DNA of 64,000 bases from TMED14 sp002167805 (GTDB lineage Bacteria; Bacteroidota; Bacteroidia; Flavobacteriales; Schleiferiaceae), in the NCBI GenBank assembly GCA_965655795.1, contig CBFHHY010000002.1, forward strand, positions 62,001 to 126,000. The letters are read 5' to 3'. The notes under the pieces were generated by a model. It did no database searches. It saw only the letters and a program-made list of their open reading frames with translations, and was not told the DNA's origin. This document shows positions 52,191 through 61,384 of this stretch, piece after piece (positions within the stretch are counted from its first letter, which is position 1; each line of letters starts with the position of its first letter). A program made the position numbers and the translations under genes.

Positions 52191-53663
52191 TTAATAAGCA
52201 CGTGCAAAAAGTACTCTTTCCTTTGAGGGTTTTCCAGTTAGAATACAAGAGCCTGATATTTTTTTATTTTCAATTGGAATACATCTTATTGTTGCTTTGG
52301 TCATTTCCTTAATCTTATTTTCCGTTTCAGAGGTTCCATCCCAATGCGCAGAGACAAATCCTCCTTTATCTAAAGCAGATTCAAAAGATTCCCAATCATC
52401 TGCTGGATTTATGTTAGCATCCAAAGATTTTTTTGCTTTTGCATAAAGCTGTACTTGAATTTCTGAAAGGTTCGATTTTATATGATCGCTCAAATCTTTC
52501 AATTTTACTAATTCCTTTGACAATGTATCTCTACGGGCAACCTCAGCCGTTCCTTTTTCTAAATCTCGAGGTCCTAATGCTATTCTCAGAGGAACACCTT
52601 TTAACTCATACTCATTGAATTTCCAACCTGGTTTATGAGTATCTCTGTTATCATATTTAACCCTTATTCCTGAAGCTTTTAATTCTTTTAAAACTTTTAA
52701 AGCAACAGGATCCAACTCTTCAAATTCCTTTTCCCCTCTGTAAATTGGGATTATTACAACCTGAATTGGAGCTAATTTTGGAGGTAATACCAAGCCATTA
52801 TCGTCCGAATGAGTCATGATTAAAGCTCCCATCAGCCGGGTTGAAACTCCCCATGATGTTCCCCAAACAAATTTCATTCCCCCGTCTTTATCTTGAAATT
52901 TAACATCAAATGCCTTTGCGAAATTTTGACCTAAAAAATGTGACGTTCCTGCTTGAAGGGCCTTTCCGTCTTGCATTAACGTTTCGATACAAAATGTTTC
53001 TAAAGCTCCTGCAAATCTCTCATTTGATGACTTAGTACCGCGAATCACAGGAATCGCCATATACTCTTCTACAAAATCACCATACACATCTATCATTTGC
53101 TGAGACTCAAAAATCGCTTCCTTCTCCGTAGCATGGGCCGTATGCCCTTCTTGCCATAGAAATTCTGATGTTCTAAGAAATAAGCGGGTACGCATCTCCC
53201 ATCGCACAACATTTGCCCACTGGTTAACCATAATAGGTAAATCTCTATAACTCTGAACCCATTTTTTATAGGTGTCCCAGATAATGGTTTCAGAAGTTGG
53301 TCGTACTATTAGCTCTTCCTCTAATTTAGCATCTTCGTCTACAATAATACCTGACCCATTTGGGTTGTTTTTTAATCTGTAATGAGTTACAACAGCACAT
53401 TCTTTTGCAAACCCTTCAACATGATCAGCTTCTTTCGAGAAATGACTTTTTGGTATGAACAAGGGAAAATACGCATTGACATGTCCAGTTTCTTTAAAAC
53501 GAGAGTCCAATTCTTGCTGAATTCTTTCCCAAATAGCAAATCCATATGGTTTAACAATCATGCAACCCCTAACACCAGAATTATCTGCTAAATCCGCTTG
53601 AATAACAAGGTCATTGTACCATCGACTATAGTCATTTTCTCTAGTTGTTAAGTTCTTTGCCAT
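52191..53663 (-). CDS. proS: prolyl-tRNA synthetase, archaeal/eukaryotic type
   Basis: 490 residues, the shorter type 3 form with no editing insertion. Class II motif 2 region MRTRLFLRTSEFLWQEGHTA near residue 158 and motif 3-like GTSWGVSTRLMGALIMTHSD near residue 270 are clear. The C-terminal domain carries SGSCILTGKPS and ends in a Tyr, as in archaeal-type ProRS, in which this terminal Tyr reaches the active site. It charges tRNA-Pro. In Bacteroidota the neighbours rpsT and an OmpP1-type barrel are often conserved, as here. Confidence 0.95.
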   Translation of the reverse strand: MAKNLTTRENDYSRWYNDLVIQADLADNSGVRGCMIVKPYGFAIWERIQQELDSRFKETGHVNAYFPLFIPKSHFSKEADHVEGFAKECAVVTHYRLKNNPNGSGIIVDEDAKLEEELIVRPTSETIIWDTYKKWVQSYRDLPIMVNQWANVVRWEMRTRLFLRTSEFLWQEGHTAHATEKEAIFESQQMIDVYGDFVEEYMAIPVIRGTKSSNERFAGALETFCIETLMQDGKALQAGTSHFLGQNFAKAFDVKFQDKDGGMKFVWGTSWGVSTRLMGALIMTHSDDNGLVLPPKLAPIQVVIIPIYRGEKEFEELDPVALKVLKELKASGIRVKYDNRDTHKPGWKFNEYELKGVPLRIALGPRDLEKGTAEVARRDTLSKELVKLKDLSDHIKSNLSEIQVQLYAKAKKSLDANINPADDWESFESALDKGGFVSAHWDGTSETENKIKEMTKATIRCIPIENKKISGSCILTGKPSKERVLFARAY

Positions 53664-53702
53664 AAATGGTATGAGTTTTGTTATTTATTTGATATAGTAA
53701 TG

Positions 53703-53710
53703 CAAATGTA
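53703..53710 (-). promoter_or_regulatory. proS: -7 box for proS
   Basis: Minus-strand TACATTTG lies 39 bp ahead of the proS start. A CAA (minus TTG) 15 bp further upstream is a little too close to be a standard -33. Confidence 0.45.
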
Positions 53711-53717
53711 ATTCATC

Positions 53718-54857
53718 ATGGGAAACAAGGTTTTATCAATTTTCAGTCTTTTTAGTGTTTTCATTTTTTCAAGTTGTTTGGTTCAGTCTCCGCAAGATTT
53801 AATTACTTATGATGACGGGATATATTCATGGAATCCTTACCCAGTTTCAAATATTAGCTATATAAATGGAAATTACAGAAACTTTGAAAACCTTTCAACC
53901 GATTATTTTGATGCTTATGATGAAGGTTTTTTTGATGGTTCCATGAATTCATTTGGAACAGGATATAGTTATGGAAATCAATATATAGTAAGGGGACCCA
54001 TAAGACGCAATTGGTACTTTAATAGAAACTCATTTTATCCTGCATACTTCAATGGATTCAACTCTCCTTGGAATCACAGCTACAACTATTCCTTCGGATT
54101 CAACAATCCATGGGGCAATCCATATTCATACGGCTATGGATTCAATAATCCCTGGGGCAATCCATATTCATATGGACATGGGTTCAATAATTTTTGGGGA
54201 GATCCTTACTCATATGGTTATGGGTTCAATAATCCTTGGGGAAACCGATATAGGGGAAATCGATATAATTGCTTTAGTTGCGGAAATTGGGGTTGGGATA
54301 ATTCAAATGGTGATGTGATCTCTGACTCTGGACCCAATCTCGATCTTCCAGATCCTAACAGCTCGCAAAGAAAACTAGACCTTAATGGTAGTACACCAAT
54401 TCGCCGTCCAAGCATCTCAAATAAGCTAAATGGAGGTGAAATTCAAAAAACTACCAATGATAAGATTTCGGAAAAACGGATTAAAAGTTCGGAAGAATCC
54501 AATTTAGGCAGATCGTCTAATTCAATTTCCCTAAAAGGTTCCGCTAAGCTCTACAGAGCGGGTAATCGAAAAGGTTATAATCTCCCAACTAATTCGAAAA
54601 TCAGAAATGTAAAGGGATCAACTATTCAAACTAAGCCTGGACGGGGTTCAAAAATTGCTGGATCTTCAAATACAAGATCTTCAAATACAAGATCTTCAAA
54701 TACAAGATCTTCAAATACAAGATCTTCAAATACAAGGTCTTCAAATACAAGGTCTTCAAATACAAGGTCTTCAAATACAAGATCTTCAAACACAAGGTCC
54801 TCAAACACAAGATCCTCCTCAAACAGTGCGAGAAATTCAAAAGGAGGTGGCCGATGA
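53718..54857 (+). CDS. repeat-rich surface lipoprotein
   Basis: 379 residues. Lipobox SSC follows a hydrophobic stretch (VFIFSSCLVQ). Residues 127-168 hold three 14-residue GFNNPWGNPYSYGY-type repeats, very rich in aromatic, Gly, Asn and Pro. Residues 316-365 are ten perfect SSNTR units, and the last part is Ser/Asn/Lys-rich. It resembles the low-complexity proteins often found between proS and an outer-membrane barrel gene in flavobacteria; no function is known. It overlaps the barrel gene by ATGA, so the two probably act together on the cell surface. Confidence 0.7.
   Translation: MGNKVLSIFSLFSVFIFSSCLVQSPQDLITYDDGIYSWNPYPVSNISYINGNYRNFENLSTDYFDAYDEGFFDGSMNSFGTGYSYGNQYIVRGPIRRNWYFNRNSFYPAYFNGFNSPWNHSYNYSFGFNNPWGNPYSYGYGFNNPWGNPYSYGHGFNNFWGDPYSYGYGFNNPWGNRYRGNRYNCFSCGNWGWDNSNGDVISDSGPNLDLPDPNSSQRKLDLNGSTPIRRPSISNKLNGGEIQKTTNDKISEKRIKSSEESNLGRSSNSISLKGSAKLYRAGNRKGYNLPTNSKIRNVKGSTIQTKPGRGSKIAGSSNTRSSNTRSSNTRSSNTRSSNTRSSNTRSSNTRSSNTRSSNTRSSNTRSSSNSARNSKGGGR
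54096..54250 (+). repeat. 42-bp imperfect coding repeat (GFNNPWGNPYSYGY)
   Basis: Three units of 42 bp start at 54096, 54138 and 54180, followed by a partial unit to about 54250. The units differ at synonymous and some amino acid positions (Pro/Phe, Asn/Asp, Tyr/His), so they are older than the SSNTR array. Confidence 0.8.
54663..54812 (+). repeat. 10 x 15-bp tandem repeat (SSNTR)
   Basis: Ten in-frame units of TCTTCAAATACAAGA and near copies (changes AGA/AGG, TCT/TCC, ATA/ACA) coding SSNTR. The near-identity suggests recent expansion by slippage; the array length could vary between strains without shifting the frame. Confidence 0.95.
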
Positions 54858-56233
54858 AGATATTTTTTATCGGAATAGCTTTTTTTACAAATTATTGTTT
54901 ATTCGGTCAATCTATTCTTCATTTTTCGAATTTACAGACCTCTCCATGGACGGGGAGTGCGAGATACTTGTCAACCGGAGGGGCTTTATCAGCTTTGGGT
55001 AATGATGGAAGCTCGATCATGGATAATCCCGCTAATGCTTCCATATACAGGGCGGGAGAATTTTCTATTTCTGGTTTAAATCAGACCATCACCAGCGACG
55101 GTTTAAAACAAAATTTATCTTTACCCCAAATTCACTTCGGTAGCGCCTACGACATAACTGGAGGAGTTTTAAGTTTTAGTTTTGATTTCAGGCAATCAAG
55201 ATGGCAACCACAACCATGGAGAAAGTTTGTAACATCGCCAAATTATTCCATGGTTGATAATTGGTTAGATGGTACAAACAACAATACACCTGAGGAAGTT
55301 TTAGGGAATGGAAACTATGATATCTATGGAGCTTACCAAGCCTATGTGCTTGAATTTGATTCGATTCAAGGATCGTGGTATCCCCTCGCTAATGGCTTAC
55401 CAAAAAGCAATCTGGTAACTATAAATAGAGAAATTGTAAAAAATCAGTTTCAATTTACAGGCGCTATTCGGATAAAAAATGCATCTATTGGTTATGGTCT
55501 CGAGTTTTTTAATAATAAAACTATGGATGGTCTATCGATACTTGAGTCTGGATTTTCGCCGTTTGGCACTACAAGTGAGTTTTCGATGAATTCAATTGAT
55601 AGCGCAGTTAGTAGAGGATTTCGTGTACGATTAGGGTCTGTAGTAAAAATAACAAGAGATCTAAGGTGGGGTGCTTTTTGGAGCAGTACATCTATTTCAA
55701 AAATGCAATGGAAATATCGACTTTTATTTAATTCGAAATTTTTTGACTACTCTGACGAGAGCTATGAAATTTATCGAAATGAAGAATTTGAAATCGTAAA
55801 TCCACAATCATTTGGAACTTCATTGGCATATATATTCGAAAGAAAAGGCTTTATTTCTGCAGAATATAAATACCATCCCAAAATACAAACACCAATTCAA
55901 AATCCAATCACTTGGTCAAACATAAGCGATGAGATAAGTCAAGAATTGAAAGGTATTAGCGAACTTAAAACTGGAGCTGAAATCAGAAATGGAATTTGGA
56001 GTTATAGAATAGGTTACCTTCATTCAGGAAATGGAAGTATATATTCTGATCATAGCTCTTTTAATCAATACTCTCTTGGGTTAGGACTAAGAGGAATCTC
56101 GTGGAATTTTGATCTAGCACTATCACACTCTATTCGAAATGGGAACGTTAATCATCCCATAAATTTTGAATCTTGGAGAATTAATTCAAGTCATACCATC
56201 TTCCTGGGTACATATAGTTTAAGATTGCGATAA
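54854..56233 (+). CDS. outer-membrane beta-barrel protein (OmpP1/PorV-like)
   Basis: 459 residues. A Sec signal peptide (ending CLFGQ) is followed by SARYLSTGGALSALGNDGSSIMDNPANASIYRAGE near residue 32 (part shown), the start of the OmpP1/FadL-like family of Bacteroidota. It then shows alternating beta pattern to a final aromatic/hydrophobic residue run. It should form a barrel in the outer membrane and move hydrophobic substrates or take part in export. It overlaps the lipoprotein gene by ATGA. Confidence 0.85.
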   Translation: MKIFFIGIAFFTNYCLFGQSILHFSNLQTSPWTGSARYLSTGGALSALGNDGSSIMDNPANASIYRAGEFSISGLNQTITSDGLKQNLSLPQIHFGSAYDITGGVLSFSFDFRQSRWQPQPWRKFVTSPNYSMVDNWLDGTNNNTPEEVLGNGNYDIYGAYQAYVLEFDSIQGSWYPLANGLPKSNLVTINREIVKNQFQFTGAIRIKNASIGYGLEFFNNKTMDGLSILESGFSPFGTTSEFSMNSIDSAVSRGFRVRLGSVVKITRDLRWGAFWSSTSISKMQWKYRLLFNSKFFDYSDESYEIYRNEEFEIVNPQSFGTSLAYIFERKGFISAEYKYHPKIQTPIQNPITWSNISDEISQELKGISELKTGAEIRNGIWSYRIGYLHSGNGSIYSDHSSFNQYSLGLGLRGISWNFDLALSHSIRNGNVNHPINFESWRINSSHTIFLGTYSLRLR

Positions 56234-56261
56234 AAAAATATCGCGATGTATCTTCGAACTT

Positions 56262-59200
56262 ATGAAGACATCAAAATTTGTAACCATTTTTTTTATTGCG
56301 AGTTTTTCTGCGATTGCTCAGAATACAAACTCGTTTAATTGGAGATCAATTGGCCCTGCTGTTACATCAGGACGTGTAGCGGATATTGCCGTAAATCCAA
56401 ATAATCATGATAATTGGGTAATTGCCACTGCATCCGGAGGAGTCTGGACAACAAAAAATCATGGACTTACGTTCAATCCTGTTTTTGATAATCAAGGCTC
56501 ATATTCTATTGGCTGTGTTACCATTGATCCTAATAATTCGAATGTAATTTGGGTAGGAACAGGAGAAAACAACAACCAACGATCAGTAGCCTATGGTGAT
56601 GGAATATATAAATCTACTGATGGTGGAAGTTCATGGAAAAATATGGGATTAAAAAATTCTGAGCATATAGGGATGATAAAAATTCATCCAGAAAATTCGA
56701 ATATAATATGGGTTGCCGCATATGGCCCATTATGGAATTCAGGAGGAGATAGAGGTATTTACAAGAGTGAAGATGGTGGAGAAAGCTGGTCTCGCATTCT
56801 AAACATATCTGAGCATACTGGTTTTAACGAAATACACCTTGATCCCAGAGATCCTGATATTCTTTATGCTACCTCTCATCAAAGACAGAGAAAAGTGTGG
56901 ACTTACATCTCCGGAGGGCCAGAAAGTGGATTGTATAAATCCGTAGACGGTGGAATCAATTGGATAGAGCTTAAAAATGGAATCCCCGGATCAGATAAAG
57001 GCCGTATTGCGTTGGCAATTTCACCAGTGAATCCAGATATAGTTTATTGTATGATCGAAGGGCATGGATTTTATAAAAGCATTAATAATGGATCAAGTTT
57101 TAAAAAACAGAGTGAACACTCGACCAGTGGCAATTATTATGTTGAACTCTTTGCTTCCCCGCACAATATTAATACCGTGTATAGTATGGATACATACGCT
57201 CAATGGTCCGAGGATGGTGGAAAATCATTCAAAAGGCTTGGAGAAAATGGTAAACACGTAGATAACCATATTGCATGGATAGATCCGAATAATAAAAATC
57301 ATTTGATCCTTGGATGCGATGGTGGAATTTATGAGACATGGGACCATGCAAATTCATGGCATTTCAAGTCCAATTTACCCATTACCCAATTTTATCGGGT
57401 AGCCACAGATAATGCAAGTCCTTTTTATAATGTTTACGGTGGAACTCAAGACAATTTTTCACTTGGTGGTCCAAGTAGAACAATAAATAACAGAGGAATT
57501 GTGAATAGCGATTGGTATGTCACCCAAACAGGAGATGGTTTTGAATCTCAAGTTGATCCACTCGATCCAAATATCGTTTATGCTCAAGCGCAATATGGCT
57601 GGCTTCGAAGATATGATAGGTTAAGTGGTGAAGGAGTGCCAATTAAGCCCTTACCGGGAGTTGAAGACAAACCATTGAGATGGAATTGGGATGCTCCATT
57701 ACTCATCAGCCCACATGATCATAAGACTCTATATTTTGCAGCAAACAAGTTATTTAAAAGCACAGATAGAGGAGATTCGTGGGAAACGATTTCTGGTGAC
57801 TTGACTCGTCAAATTGACAGAAATGCTTTGCCAATAATGGATAAAATATGGAGTATAGATGCCATAGGTAAAAACAGAAGCACAACAATCTATGGAAATA
57901 TCGTTTCACTTCATGAATCAAGTTTAGAAAAAGGTCTTATTTATATTGGAACTGATGACGGGCTGATTCAAGTCACCGAAAATGACGGTAAAGACTGGAG
58001 AAAAATTGAGAAATTTCCATTTGTACCAAATAAAACTTATGTAAATGATATTAAAGCATCACAACATGAAAATAATGTTGTTTATGCCGCTTTTAACAAC
58101 CATAAAAATGGAGATTTTCAACCTTATCTTCTTAAAAGTAAAAACAAAGGGAAAACATGGTCTGATATTTCAGGCAATCTCCCAAAAAGAGGATCTATAT
58201 ATAGTTTAGCAGAGGATCACGTGAATCCTTTATTACTTTTTGTAGGAACAGAATTTGGAATATATTATACTACTGACGGTGGAGAAAAATGGGAAAAACT
58301 AGGTTCAGGACTACCTACCATTGCTGTGAGAGATATTGAAATACAAAAACGTGAAAATGACCTTGTCATAGCAACATTTGGAAGAGGCTTTTATATTCTA
58401 GATGACTACAGCCCGATCAGAGAATTTTCCTCAGAAAATTTTGAAAATGACGCTTATGCTTTTAATACTAAATCGGGTCTTATATTTAATGAGGCAAGCC
58501 CAATAGGATATCGCCCACCAGGATTTTTAGGGGCAGGATATTTTATGGCGGATAATCCGGATTTAGGAGTTAAGCTCACCTACTTTATTAAAAAATCTGT
58601 CAAGACCCTAAAGTCTAAAAGACAAGAAAAGGAAAAAGAGAGCGCCAGTATTTCTTATCCGACAAAAAAACAAATTCGGAACGAAAAAAATGAGATTAAG
58701 CCCTATTTGATTATCTCAATTAATGATTCGAATGGCAAACCTGTTAGAAGAATTACGAAACCCTATTCAAAAGGTATACATCGAATAAACTGGGATGGAA
58801 AAGTATATAGAAAAGATAATCCTTCAAGAGGTGCTTATTTTGCAAATGCAGGCGATTATTATTATCAAATTATTGGGTATAAGGAAGGATCCTTTGATAC
58901 TCTTCTAACAAGTAAGAAATTTAGTTTAAATCATTTGAATAACTTAACCCTACCGGCACTTGACGATGAACTGATTAATTTTCAGGCACTATCAAACAGT
59001 ACTCTTAGGGATTTTGATAAATTTCAAATGAGCTTAGACGAGACAATTGATCTTGCAAAGAAGCTGGGAAAAGCTCTCAAAGCCACTCCTGAAGCCAGCC
59101 TAAAAGATCTGGAAGAGCTTAATTATCAGGAAGATCTTTTAAGAGAAATAGTTATTGAAATCAATGGCGACGCAGATATATCTGCAAAAGAATTTGAGGT

Positions 59201-59417
59201 TTTACCTGGTCTAGGTGAGCGTCTATCTATCGCTACATGGGGATCGTTCAGCATGAGATCAAAACCCACAAGTACCATGAAAGAACAAATTAGAATCGTG
59301 AGAGAAGCTCTTCCCCGTTTAGAGAAAAAGCTTGAAGAAATTCTTTATGCAATTGAAAAGATTGAAACACGTAATGAGGCTTTTGGGATACCCTACGTCA
59401 GGGGTTTTGAGGACTAA
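56262..59417 (+). CDS. secreted BNR/VPS10-like beta-propeller protein
   Basis: 1051 residues. N-terminal signal peptide (MKTSKFVTIFFIASFSAIAQ). Residues 20-720 are built of propeller repeats with many Asp-box motifs (S-x-D-x-G-x-x-W, for example STDGGSSWKNM, SEDGGESWSRI, SVDGGINWIEL), as in the 'glycosyl hydrolase' VPS10/sortilin-like proteins of Bacteroidota. Residues 720-1051 add helical and charged parts with no T9SS sorting domain that I can see. No catalytic residues of a sialidase can be pointed to, so the 'glycosyl hydrolase' label is not supported. Its gene follows the OmpP1-like gene by 28 bp. Confidence 0.8.
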   Translation: MKTSKFVTIFFIASFSAIAQNTNSFNWRSIGPAVTSGRVADIAVNPNNHDNWVIATASGGVWTTKNHGLTFNPVFDNQGSYSIGCVTIDPNNSNVIWVGTGENNNQRSVAYGDGIYKSTDGGSSWKNMGLKNSEHIGMIKIHPENSNIIWVAAYGPLWNSGGDRGIYKSEDGGESWSRILNISEHTGFNEIHLDPRDPDILYATSHQRQRKVWTYISGGPESGLYKSVDGGINWIELKNGIPGSDKGRIALAISPVNPDIVYCMIEGHGFYKSINNGSSFKKQSEHSTSGNYYVELFASPHNINTVYSMDTYAQWSEDGGKSFKRLGENGKHVDNHIAWIDPNNKNHLILGCDGGIYETWDHANSWHFKSNLPITQFYRVATDNASPFYNVYGGTQDNFSLGGPSRTINNRGIVNSDWYVTQTGDGFESQVDPLDPNIVYAQAQYGWLRRYDRLSGEGVPIKPLPGVEDKPLRWNWDAPLLISPHDHKTLYFAANKLFKSTDRGDSWETISGDLTRQIDRNALPIMDKIWSIDAIGKNRSTTIYGNIVSLHESSLEKGLIYIGTDDGLIQVTENDGKDWRKIEKFPFVPNKTYVNDIKASQHENNVVYAAFNNHKNGDFQPYLLKSKNKGKTWSDISGNLPKRGSIYSLAEDHVNPLLLFVGTEFGIYYTTDGGEKWEKLGSGLPTIAVRDIEIQKRENDLVIATFGRGFYILDDYSPIREFSSENFENDAYAFNTKSGLIFNEASPIGYRPPGFLGAGYFMADNPDLGVKLTYFIKKSVKTLKSKRQEKEKESASISYPTKKQIRNEKNEIKPYLIISINDSNGKPVRRITKPYSKGIHRINWDGKVYRKDNPSRGAYFANAGDYYYQIIGYKEGSFDTLLTSKKFSLNHLNNLTLPALDDELINFQALSNSTLRDFDKFQMSLDETIDLAKKLGKALKATPEASLKDLEELNYQEDLLREIVIEINGDADISAKEFEVLPGLGERLSIATWGSFSMRSKPTSTMKEQIRIVREALPRLEKKLEEILYAIEKIETRNEAFGIPYVRGFED

Positions 59418-59445
59418 AAACGAAGCTTTTAAGGAATTACCAAAA

Positions 59446-60519
59446 TTATACCTTGTAAACAAAAGCATTTATATTCATGCCAGCGCCAACAGAAGCAAAC
59501 AGCAGAATATCGCCTGGATTAACCTCATGACCTTGATATTTTTCTTTTCTCACTAAATCCAATAGCGTAGGGACAGTTGCGACAGAACTATTCCCAGACC
59601 ATTGAATTGACATTGGCATAACAGCTTTTAAATTGGGTTGCATATCATAAAGCTTAAAGAGGCGCATTCCAACAGAATGATCTAATTTTGCATTTGCCTG
59701 ATGCATGAATATTTTTTTTACCTCTGAAAGGTGCACCCCAGCATCTTCGAGTGCTGACTTCATAGCTCCTGGAACTTTAGAGATGGCGAATTCGTAAATT
59801 TTTCGACCCTTCATTTTAATCAATCTCTCGTTTCTGTCTAATTTTTGATTATTTGAAGGATTTGATTTTAAAAAATAAGCTTCATTTTTAGTGTACGAGA
59901 CAGATGCTTTACCCAAAACCCCTTTGATTTCTGAAGATTTTTGAATGTCAAGGCAAGCAGCCCCTGCCCCATCGGAAAAAATCATAGAATCTCTATCGTG
60001 CTTATCTACAATCCTCGATAAAGTTTCGGTCCCAATAACCAATGCTCTATTCGATAACCCACTCTTTAAATAGGCTTCTGCAGTAATTATACCTTGAATC
60101 CATCCCGGACATCCTGATAAAATATCAAAAGCAACACAATTTGGATTCTCTATGCCCATTAAGTGTTTCACTCGAGATGCAATACTCGGCATCTGTTCCA
60201 TGACTCGAGAATTATTTTCAATATCTCCAAAATTTTGAGCAACAATAAGTAAATCAAAATTTTCTTTATCCCAACCCGAATCCTTTAAAGCTCTCAAGCC
60301 CGCTTCAGCTGCCAAATCTTTTGAAGTTTGATCATGTCGGGCATACCTTCTTGCCTCGATCTCTGTAATTTTTTGAAATTTTTCAATGATTACTTCATTG
60401 GAATGAGGTATTGGATCACCATTTTCATCAAGAAATTCATGATTTAAAAATGCGCTATTAGGGACCTCAACATCAGGAATCACAGATCCAGTACCTCTTA
60501 TTATTGTATTTGAATTCAT
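59446..60519 (-). CDS. 3-oxoacyl-ACP synthase III-type enzyme
   Basis: 357 residues, a little longer than E. coli FabH (317). Catalytic Cys in ILSGCPGWIQG near residue 127, His in IFMHQANAKLD near 274 and Asn in WSGNSSVATVPTLL near 310, the complete Cys-His-Asn triad. The SMIFSDGAGAACL segment near residue 180 also fits. It could start fatty-acid synthesis or a polyketide/ladderane-type side path; relatives in Bacteroidota are often annotated FabH or ketoacyl-ACP synthase III. Its -7 box is five bp before the start. Confidence 0.88.
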   Translation of the reverse strand: MNSNTIIRGTGSVIPDVEVPNSAFLNHEFLDENGDPIPHSNEVIIEKFQKITEIEARRYARHDQTSKDLAAEAGLRALKDSGWDKENFDLLIVAQNFGDIENNSRVMEQMPSIASRVKHLMGIENPNCVAFDILSGCPGWIQGIITAEAYLKSGLSNRALVIGTETLSRIVDKHDRDSMIFSDGAGAACLDIQKSSEIKGVLGKASVSYTKNEAYFLKSNPSNNQKLDRNERLIKMKGRKIYEFAISKVPGAMKSALEDAGVHLSEVKKIFMHQANAKLDHSVGMRLFKLYDMQPNLKAVMPMSIQWSGNSSVATVPTLLDLVRKEKYQGHEVNPGDILLFASVGAGMNINAFVYKV

Positions 60520-60524
60520 GCCTG

Positions 60525-60532
60525 CAAAAGTA
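60525..60532 (-). promoter_or_regulatory. -7 box for the KAS III gene
   Basis: Minus-strand TACTTTTG ends 5 bp before the start codon (60519), so a transcript would begin at or in the start codon: leaderless. Confidence 0.45.
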
Positions 60533-60554
60533 CCTTTTTCATTTGAATGATTCG

Positions 60555-60562
60555 TACTTTTG
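60555..60562 (+). promoter_or_regulatory. folE: possible -7 box for folE
   Basis: TACTTTTG on the plus strand, 108 bp ahead of folE. No -33 element at the usual spacing, so this is a weak call. Confidence 0.3.
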
Positions 60563-60670
60563 ATAAGTCAAAATTCTGATGTCATATTTAACTCGACACA
60601 TTTCAACTTTTGCAAACAAACTTTGTTATTAAGATTATCACAACATAACATTAATACACCACATAATATT

Positions 60671-61384
60671 ATGGAGTCCAAGAAAAAAATGGAAGAATTT
60701 TCAAATCATACAGAATGTTTTGACGATGGTCACGATCACCGAGCTACAAGTTTCGATAATCCAATTAAAAAAGATGCGTTTTTGAAAAATGACAATGAAA
60801 AAATTGAAATTATTGAAAAACATGTACAAGGAATTTTAGAAACTTTAGGAATGGACTTGACAGACGATAGTCTAAAAGGCACGCCGAGAAGAGTTGCTAA
60901 AATGTTTGTGACTGAAACTTTTGGAGGGTTAAACCCATCACGAAAGCCGGATTTAAACACTTTTGAAAATAGTTATAAATACGGAGAGATGTTGGTGGAA
61001 AAAAATATTGTTGTTTACTCAACCTGTGAGCATCATCTAATGCCAATTATAGGGAGAGCGCACATTGCCTATTTATCAAAAGACAGAGTTATTGGGCTAA
61101 GCAAGATGAACAGAATTGTAGATTATTATGCAAAACGTCCGCAAGTTCAAGAGCGATTAACAAGACAAATTACGAATGCAATGCAAGAAGCCTTGAGGAC
61201 ATTGGATGTAGCCGTATTAATCGATGCGAAGCATTTATGTGTAAATGCCAGGGGCATTCGTGATATTGACTCAAGTACAGTTACTGCAGAGTATGGCGGT
61301 AAATTTCAAAATGATGAAGGATTAAAATCATCATTCTTAACTTACACTCAATTAAATACGGATTTTGAGAATCTAAATGAATAA
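60671..61384 (+). CDS. folE: GTP cyclohydrolase I
   Basis: 237 residues from the ATG at 60671; the frame is open further upstream only with a TTG. The first 50 residues (acidic and Asp/His-rich, DDGHDHRATS) are an extension over the 221-residue E. coli protein. Zn ligands are Cys and His in STCEHHLMPI near 118 and Cys in HLCVNARG near 188; SSTVTAEYGGKF near 205 is the family end. It opens GTP for folate and queuosine/biopterin synthesis. Overlaps cysS by 8 bp. Confidence 0.94.
   Translation: MESKKKMEEFSNHTECFDDGHDHRATSFDNPIKKDAFLKNDNEKIEIIEKHVQGILETLGMDLTDDSLKGTPRRVAKMFVTETFGGLNPSRKPDLNTFENSYKYGEMLVEKNIVVYSTCEHHLMPIIGRAHIAYLSKDRVIGLSKMNRIVDYYAKRPQVQERLTRQITNAMQEALRTLDVAVLIDAKHLCVNARGIRDIDSSTVTAEYGGKFQNDEGLKSSFLTYTQLNTDFENLNE

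Noticed and set aside
54663..54812. A CRISPR-like array.
   Set aside because: The units are contiguous 15-bp copies with no spacers and are in frame with a protein.
54626..54840. Long minus-strand and alternate-frame open stretches over the SSNTR repeat.
   Set aside because: A 15-bp repeat without stop codons keeps several frames open at once. The plus-strand frame has the signal peptide, the right neighbours and biased amino acid use.
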